Assembly (NCBI GenBank): GCA_003216295.1
Contig: QCJB01000012.1
Location: 1 to 39,559 of the forward strand
Direction: 5' to 3'
From: Prochlorococcus sp. AG-402-P16
GTDB lineage: Bacteria > Cyanobacteriota > Cyanobacteriia > PCC-6307 > Cyanobiaceae
Length of the DNA stretch: 39,559 nucleotides
The notes beneath the pieces were generated by a model. It had not been told where the DNA came from. It ran no database searches and saw only the letters and a program-made list of their open reading frames with translations. Shown here one piece after another: positions 34,937 through 39,559 of the stretch; position 1 is the first letter of the stretch, and every line of letters begins with the position of its first letter. The translations under genes and the position numbers were made by a program.

Positions 34937-36136
34937 ATGGCTCGCGAGAAGTTTGAGAGGAACAAACCTCATGTCAACATAGGTACTATTGGCCACGTTG
35001 ACCACGGCAAAACAACCCTAACTGCAGCAATTACAAAGGTTTTAGCCAAGAAGGGTCAAGCCAAAGAACAAGATTATGCTGATATTGACGGTGCGCCAGA
35101 AGAGCGCGAGCGCGGTATCACAATTAATACTGCTCACGTTGAATATGAAACCGACGGTAGGCACTACGCTCATGTCGATTGCCCAGGGCACGCAGATTAT
35201 GTGAAAAACATGATTACTGGTGCTGCTCAAATGGATGGAGCAATTCTTGTTGTTGCAGCTACTGATGGAGCCATGGCTCAGACAAAAGAACATATTCTTT
35301 TGGCAAAACAAGTTGGAGTCCCTGCATTAGTAGTGGCACTTAATAAATGTGACATGGTCGATGATGAAGAAATGATAGAACTTGTAGAGATGGAGATTCG
35401 TGAACTCCTAACTAGTTATGACTTCCCAGGTGATGACATACCTGTAGTTCAAGTTTCAGGATTAAAGGCTATTGAAGGAGAGACAGACTGGGAGTCAAAA
35501 ATAGATGAATTAATGACCGCGGTTGATGCTTCAATTCCAGAACCAGAGCGTGAAGTTGATAAGCCATTTTTAATGGCTATTGAAGATGTCTTCTCTATTA
35601 CGGGTCGAGGAACTGTTGCTACTGGTCGAATTGAAAGAGGAAAAGTTACAGTGGGCGAGGAAGTTGAGATTGTAGGAATAAGAGATACGAGGCTCACAAC
35701 TGTTACTGGTGTCGAGATGTTTAGAAAGCTGCTTGATGAAGGAATGGCTGGAGATAATGTTGGACTTTTGTTGAGAGGTATTCAGAAAGAAGATATTGAA
35801 AGGGGTATGGTTCTTGTTAAGAAAGGATCTATCACTCCACATACTAAATTTGAGGGTGAGGTATACGTCTTAAAAAAAGAAGAAGGTGGTCGTCATACCC
35901 CATTCTTCGCTGGATATAGACCTCAATTTTATATTCGTACTACAGACGTAACAGGTCAAATTACTGCTTTCACTTCAGATGATGGTAGTAATGTTGAGAT
36001 GGTTATGCCTGGTGACAGAATAAAAATGACAGGAGAATTAATTGCTCCAGTTGCTATTGAGCAAGGGATGAGATTCGCAATTCGCGAAGGCGGTCGTACT
36101 ATCGGTGCAGGAGTAGTTTCTAAAATTATTGAATAA
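34937..36136 (+). CDS. tuf: Translation elongation factor Tu
   Basis: A 399-aa GTPase delivering aminoacyl-tRNA to the ribosome. GTP-binding motifs are GHVDHGKTT (19-27), DCPGHADY and NKCDMVDD, with [14 protein letters not shown] as switch I. Only one tuf gene is seen here. It lies 41 bp after fusA and is followed by two hairpins before rpsJ. Confidence 0.98.
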   Translation: MAREKFERNKPHVNIGTIGHVDHGKTTLTAAITKVLAKKGQAKEQDYADIDGAPEERERGITINTAHVEYETDGRHYAHVDCPGHADYVKNMITGAAQMDGAILVVAATDGAMAQTKEHILLAKQVGVPALVVALNKCDMVDDEEMIELVEMEIRELLTSYDFPGDDIPVVQVSGLKAIEGETDWESKIDELMTAVDASIPEPEREVDKPFLMAIEDVFSITGRGTVATGRIERGKVTVGEEVEIVGIRDTRLTTVTGVEMFRKLLDEGMAGDNVGLLLRGIQKEDIERGMVLVKKGSITPHTKFEGEVYVLKKEEGGRHTPFFAGYRPQFYIRTTDVTGQITAFTSDDGSNVEMVMPGDRIKMTGELIAPVAIEQGMRFAIREGGRTIGAGVVSKIIE

Positions 36137-36145
36137 TCAATTCAT

Positions 36146-36176
36146 AGGATGACTTGTTATTTATTCAGGTCATCCT
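36146..36176. terminator. Hairpin after tuf
   Basis: AGGATGACTTG pairs with CAGGTCATCCT (11 bp, one G-T wobble) across a nine-base AT loop, beginning ten bases after the tuf stop. Only three T bases follow, so it is more likely a partial terminator, processing site or 3' protection than a full stop. Confidence 0.55.
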
Positions 36177-36188
36177 TTAAATTGAAAT

Positions 36189-36214
36189 ACATATGAATTA
36201 ATTAGTTCATATGT
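36189..36214. promoter_or_regulatory. Second hairpin in the tuf-rpsJ spacer
   Basis: ACATATGAA and TTCATATGT form a perfect 9-bp stem with an eight-base loop 46 bases before the rpsJ ATG. It may be part of an rpsJ leader. Confidence 0.4.
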
Positions 36215-36260
36215 CAAATGCACCTCGAAAACTAAATCTAAACATTTTTGTTTTTTCATT

Positions 36261-36581
36261 ATGTCAACAGCAATAGCACAGCAAAAGATACGTATTCGTC
36301 TTAAGGCTTTTGATAGGAGAATGCTTGATTTGTCTTGTGAAAAAATAATTGAAACTGCAGACACTACAGCGGCTTCAGCAATTGGTCCTATACCTCTTCC
36401 TACGAAAAGAAAAATTTATTGTGTTTTGCGTTCGCCCCATGTTGATAAAGATTCTAGGGAACATTTTGAGACAAGAACACATCGAAGAATTATTGATATT
36501 TACAGCCCCTCCGCTAAGACAATTGATGCCCTTATGAAGTTAGATCTTCCAAGTGGAGTTGATATAGAAGTTAAGCTCTAA
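36261..36581 (+). CDS. rpsJ: 30S ribosomal protein S10
   Basis: A 106-aa protein with [50 protein letters not shown] and the terminal [11 protein letters not shown], all typical of S10. In cyanobacteria S10 is often placed after tuf, as here, rather than at the head of the S10 operon. It may also be called NusE for its role in antitermination. Confidence 0.98.
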   Translation: MSTAIAQQKIRIRLKAFDRRMLDLSCEKIIETADTTAASAIGPIPLPTKRKIYCVLRSPHVDKDSREHFETRTHRRIIDIYSPSAKTIDALMKLDLPSGVDIEVKL

Positions 36582-36641
36582 AGCTTTTTCTCTCAAAGTT
36601 TAGATTGATTATCTAGGATATGATTACTTAGGAATATCCTT

Positions 36642-37304
36642 TTGAGCGAACTTTCAGTTAGAGAGTTACCACTTTTCCCATTGCCTGAGGTTGTGCTCTT
36701 CCCTCAGGAGTATTTGCCGCTTCATATTTTTGAAACTCGCTATAGAGTTATGCTTGAATCTATTTTGAAATCAGATAGCCGTTTTGGAGTTGTTAGATGG
36801 GATCCTATAGCAAAGAAAATGGCTGATGTAGGCTGTTGTGCCGAAGTTATTAAGCATCAAACTTCATCAGACGGCAGGAGTAATATTGTCACTATTGGAC
36901 AGCAAAGATTCAGAATACTTGAAGTCATCAATGAAACCCCCTACATAAACGCTCTAGTAAGTTGGGTTGATGATGATCCAATATTAGACCAACCAAAACT
37001 TGAGGAATTGAAGAATTCCGTCTCAATTGCTTTGAATGATGTAGTTTCTCTCACGGCTAAATTAACAGATTCTGAAAAGGTTTTACCTGATTCAATACCA
37101 GATATTCCTAGAGAGTTATCTTTTTGGATAGCCTCTCATTTAGGAGGACCTGTGGCTAGTGAACAACAAAAATTATTAGAATTAACCAATACATTTAATC
37201 GTCTGGAAAGAGAATATGAACTTCTCGATCACACAAGAAGACAATTGGCTGCTAGAACAGCTTTAAAAGATACTTTCTCAAATGCTGACCAAACTAATAA
37301 TTAA
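36642..37304 (+). CDS. LON substrate-binding domain protein
   Basis: A 220-aa protein made only of the N-terminal domain of Lon protease: LPLFPLPEVVLFPQEYLPLHIFETRYR at the start, then RFGVVRWD and a helical end (FNRLEREYELLDHTRRQLAART). No ATPase or protease domain is present. Such stand-alone proteins occur in cyanobacteria and plants and may recruit substrates; their role is not established. It starts with TTG and is followed two bases later by the methyltransferase gene, so both are likely in one transcript. Confidence 0.85.
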   Translation: MSELSVRELPLFPLPEVVLFPQEYLPLHIFETRYRVMLESILKSDSRFGVVRWDPIAKKMADVGCCAEVIKHQTSSDGRSNIVTIGQQRFRILEVINETPYINALVSWVDDDPILDQPKLEELKNSVSIALNDVVSLTAKLTDSEKVLPDSIPDIPRELSFWIASHLGGPVASEQQKLLELTNTFNRLEREYELLDHTRRQLAARTALKDTFSNADQTNN

Positions 37305-37306
37305 TC

Positions 37307-38239
37307 ATGCAATGGCTATTAATTATTAGTTTTAGTGCTTTTGCTCTGATCATTTTAATTTTTTCATGGTTGAAGAAAAGTAGAAAATATGAATCAATTG
37401 ATAGTGTTGCATCTTCATATGACACATGGACTAACGATAAATTATTAGAAAATCTTTGGGGCGAGCATATCCATCTTGGCTTCTATGAAAAACCTAGATT
37501 AAAAAAAGATTTTAGAAAAGCTAAGGTAGATTTTGTTCATGAATTAGTTCACTGGAGTGGTTTAGATAAATTACCTAAAGGGTCAAGAGTTTTGGATGTA
37601 GGTTGCGGGATTGGAGGAAGTGCAAGGATTTTGTCGGATTATTATGGATTTGATGTGGTCGGTATTTCAATAAGTCAAGAGCAAATTAAAAGAGCGAATG
37701 AGTTAACTATTAATACAGATCGTTGTAGGTTTGAGGTGATGAATGCGCTTAATTTAAAGTTTGAAAAAGGAAACTTTGATGGTGTGTGGAGTGTTGAAGC
37801 TGGTCCACACATATCTGATAAACAAAAATTTGCAGATGAGATGCTTAGAGTCCTTCGCCCTGGAGGGGTTTTAGCAATTGCTGATTGGAATCAAAAAGAT
37901 TCAATTAAAACTCCTTTGAATTCTTTGGAAAAGTTCATCATGAATCAATTGCTTGTTCAATGGACCCACCCTGAATTTTCAAGTATTGAAGGGTTTAAAA
38001 ACAATATATTAAATAGCCCTTATTGTGGTGGTTCTGTAGAGGCTTCAAATTGGACGAAATATACTATTCAATCATGGAACGAATCTATATATGAAGGCTT
38101 CAGAAGACCTAGATCTATTCTCAAGTTAGGCTTATTATCTGTAATTAAGGCTTCAAGAGAAATACCAACCATATTAATGATGAGGTGGGCTTTCTCTAGA
38201 GGGCTTATGAAATTTGGAGTGTTTAGGTCAAGAGGTTGA
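37307..38239 (+). CDS. MPBQ/MSBQ methyltransferase (plastoquinone/tocopherol)
   Basis: A 310-aa SAM-dependent methyltransferase with an N-terminal membrane anchor (about residues 3-21). It contains SVASSYDTWTNDKLLENLWGEHIHLG, the SAM loop VLDVGCGIGGSARILS (95-110), WSVEAGPHISDK and LRPGGVLAIADWNQ, closely resembling the Synechocystis 2-methyl-6-phytyl-1,4-benzoquinone methyltransferase (Sll0418) as I remember it. That enzyme methylates precursors of tocopherol and plastoquinone at the membrane. The membrane anchor and overall likeness point to this one rather than to gamma-tocopherol methyltransferase; plastoquinone is the likely main product here. It ends one base before the convergent pheA stop. 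Confidence 0.85.
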   Translation: MQWLLIISFSAFALIILIFSWLKKSRKYESIDSVASSYDTWTNDKLLENLWGEHIHLGFYEKPRLKKDFRKAKVDFVHELVHWSGLDKLPKGSRVLDVGCGIGGSARILSDYYGFDVVGISISQEQIKRANELTINTDRCRFEVMNALNLKFEKGNFDGVWSVEAGPHISDKQKFADEMLRVLRPGGVLAIADWNQKDSIKTPLNSLEKFIMNQLLVQWTHPEFSSIEGFKNNILNSPYCGGSVEASNWTKYTIQSWNESIYEGFRRPRSILKLGLLSVIKASREIPTILMMRWAFSRGLMKFGVFRSRG

Positions 38240-38240
38240 T

Positions 38241-39077
38241 TCACTCAAATTCAACTTCAGATCCGAAATAACATCCAAAATTAATTATTTGATTGCAAAG
38301 TGGAGATAATTCTTCAGTAATCTTCTGGAATTCTTTGTAATTTGAATTATTCAAATCAAGATCTATAAAAAATACATACTCTCCGAGCTCTCTTTTGGAT
38401 GGACGGGATTCAATCCTAGACATATTTAACCCAAGATTTGCAATGCACGTTAGTACTTTAAGTAGCGCTCCTGGTGTATTTGATTTCAATGAAAAGGCCA
38501 TACTTGCCTTATTACCCTCTTCTTTAATATTTCTCTTACTCAAAATTACAAAACGAGTGCAATTTCCCTCAATATCATTAATTGGATAAGCAAGAATATT
38601 TAACTCTTCACTTGCATCCTTTGATCCGATAGCTGCTCTAAATGCGCTGCCTTTTACCATCCTTATCGCCTCTGCCGTTGAATTGGTTGGCAAATGCACT
38701 GCATTTGGAACATTATCGTTTAACCATTGACTACATTGTGCTAATGCCTGAGGGTGAGAAAGTACTTCTGAAACAGTTGAAATTGATCCGCTACTTATCA
38801 ATGAATGCTTGATCGGGAGAACTAATGCTCTGTGAATATATAAATTTTTGTGTCTCCACAAAGAGTCTAATGTCGAGGTCACACCGCCTTCCACAGAGTT
38901 TTCAATAGGTACTACAGCTGCTTCACAAAGATTATTTGCAAGATTATCTACAACAGACCTAAGGCCTTTGCATGGCAGGAACTCTGGAGCAACTAGCTGC
39001 TCTAGCTCGGCAAGTGCCTTAGCGGCCTTCTCTGCGTAAGTTCCTTTAGGCCCCAGGTAGGCCACACGAGTGGACAT
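38241..39077 (-). CDS. pheA: Prephenate dehydratase
   Basis: A 278-aa enzyme converting prephenate to phenylpyruvate for phenylalanine synthesis. The catalytic domain (1-~180) has YLGPKGTYAEKAA, VPIENSVEGGVTSTLD and NCTRFVILS (the TRF motif). A C-terminal ACT domain (about 190-275) has SNTPGALLKVL and MSRIESRPSKRELGEYVFFID, the ESRP site that binds phenylalanine in feedback inhibition. No chorismate mutase domain is fused. Divergent from the DUF1997 gene with 56 bp between starts. Confidence 0.95.
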   Translation of the reverse strand: MSTRVAYLGPKGTYAEKAAKALAELEQLVAPEFLPCKGLRSVVDNLANNLCEAAVVPIENSVEGGVTSTLDSLWRHKNLYIHRALVLPIKHSLISSGSISTVSEVLSHPQALAQCSQWLNDNVPNAVHLPTNSTAEAIRMVKGSAFRAAIGSKDASEELNILAYPINDIEGNCTRFVILSKRNIKEEGNKASMAFSLKSNTPGALLKVLTCIANLGLNMSRIESRPSKRELGEYVFFIDLDLNNSNYKEFQKITEELSPLCNQIINFGCYFGSEVEFE

Positions 39078-39133
39078 TAGATAAAAAAAATGGGATAAAT
39101 GTCGATAAGATCATGCTGAGCAAGCTTTGAATA

Positions 39134-39559
39134 ATGCCTCTTGCCTTTAACGCACAAAAAATTGATCTATTTGTTCAAGATAGTGCTGAGCGACTACCTA
39201 ATTATCTCCTACAACAGGAGAGAGTTGTAGGAGCAATGCTTGATTCCAGAAAATTGACTCCTTTGGGGCCAGGTAGCTTTAAGTACGAAGTTACAAGTTT
39301 TCAAGTTTTTCAACTCCAAATAAACCCTGTAGTATCAATAGGTGTGGAAAATATTGATAATAAAATCAGAATGTATGTTACCGATAGTCACTTAGATGGT
39401 TTGGGATTAGTTGATGACTTTGAATTAACCTTAAATGCAATTCTGGAAGCCAAACCAGAAGGTCTTGAAGGTGAAGCTCTTCTAGGGGTAACAGTTAGTC
39501 AACCTCCTCTGTTGAGATTAATTCCTCCGAAAATCCTTGAATCTACAGGTCAATCAATA
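39134..39559 (+). CDS. DUF1997 family protein (5' part, runs off window)
   Basis: ATG at 39134 opens 142 codons with no stop before the window edge. The reading (MPLAFNAQKIDLFVQDSAERL..., then LDSRKLTPLGPGSFKYEV) resembles DUF1997, a family of conserved cyanobacterial and plastid proteins of unknown function with a START/SRPBCC-like look. The C-terminus is missing. No membrane span is visible in the part shown. Confidence 0.75.
   Translation, partial: MPLAFNAQKIDLFVQDSAERLPNYLLQQERVVGAMLDSRKLTPLGPGSFKYEVTSFQVFQLQINPVVSIGVENIDNKIRMYVTDSHLDGLGLVDDFELTLNAILEAKPEGLEGEALLGVTVSQPPLLRLIPPKILESTGQSI

Noticed and set aside
33827-35842. Minus-strand ORFs of 77-90 aa across fusA and tuf
   Set aside because: They are shadows of highly conserved elongation-factor genes and show no independent start signals or family resemblance.

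Overview
The window looks like a chromosome segment of a marine picocyanobacterium, most probably Prochlorococcus. It is AT-rich and carries psaI-psaL and psaA-psaB, a ferredoxin-type glutamate synthase, a fused CbiG/CobJ cobalamin protein and a methyltransferase closely resembling cyanobacterial plastoquinone/tocopherol enzymes. Strain and clade are not claimed.

The left part (about 1-13 kb) is accessory and very AT-rich. Five large minus-strand genes encode TPR proteins. Two end in 2-oxoglutarate/Fe(II) oxygenase-like domains (666-1952, 7776-9854) and three end in a GT-B, heptosyltransferase/OGT-like glycosyltransferase domain (2096-3697, 3747-5261, 5311-7548). They are flanked by an oxygenase gene broken by an in-frame TGA (51-584), a DUF5672 glycosyltransferase-like gene (10269-11177) and a methyltransferase-glycosyltransferase fusion (11227-12924). 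A 970-bp direct repeat with one mismatch (3627-4596 and 5191-6160) joins the ends of neighbouring TPR-glycosyltransferase genes. Two of the TPR genes also carry 204-bp internal (two-TPR) duplications. The block looks like a surface-glycan or protein-modification island that evolves by duplication and gene conversion; this is an inference from domains and layout.

A transition zone (13-17.6 kb) holds small membrane proteins, including an unlisted 44-aa gene and a Lys/Ala-rich protein encoded by a 36-bp minisatellite. It also holds a divergent pair of a class-A beta-lactamase-like serine hydrolase and an NlpC/P60 hydrolase, a GT2 polyprenyl-phosphate-type glycosyltransferase, and a single-span protein with a possible HEAT-like repeat.

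The right part (17.6 kb to the end) is core genome: psaI-psaL and psaA-psaB, converging on a pair of hairpin terminators; cbiG/cobJ and lipA; glsF followed by a YciI-like gene; the str operon rpsL-rpsG-fusA-tuf-rpsJ; a LON-domain protein coupled to an MPBQ/MSBQ methyltransferase; pheA; and the start of a DUF1997 gene running off the end. No tRNA, rRNA, CRISPR array or insertion sequence was recognised.
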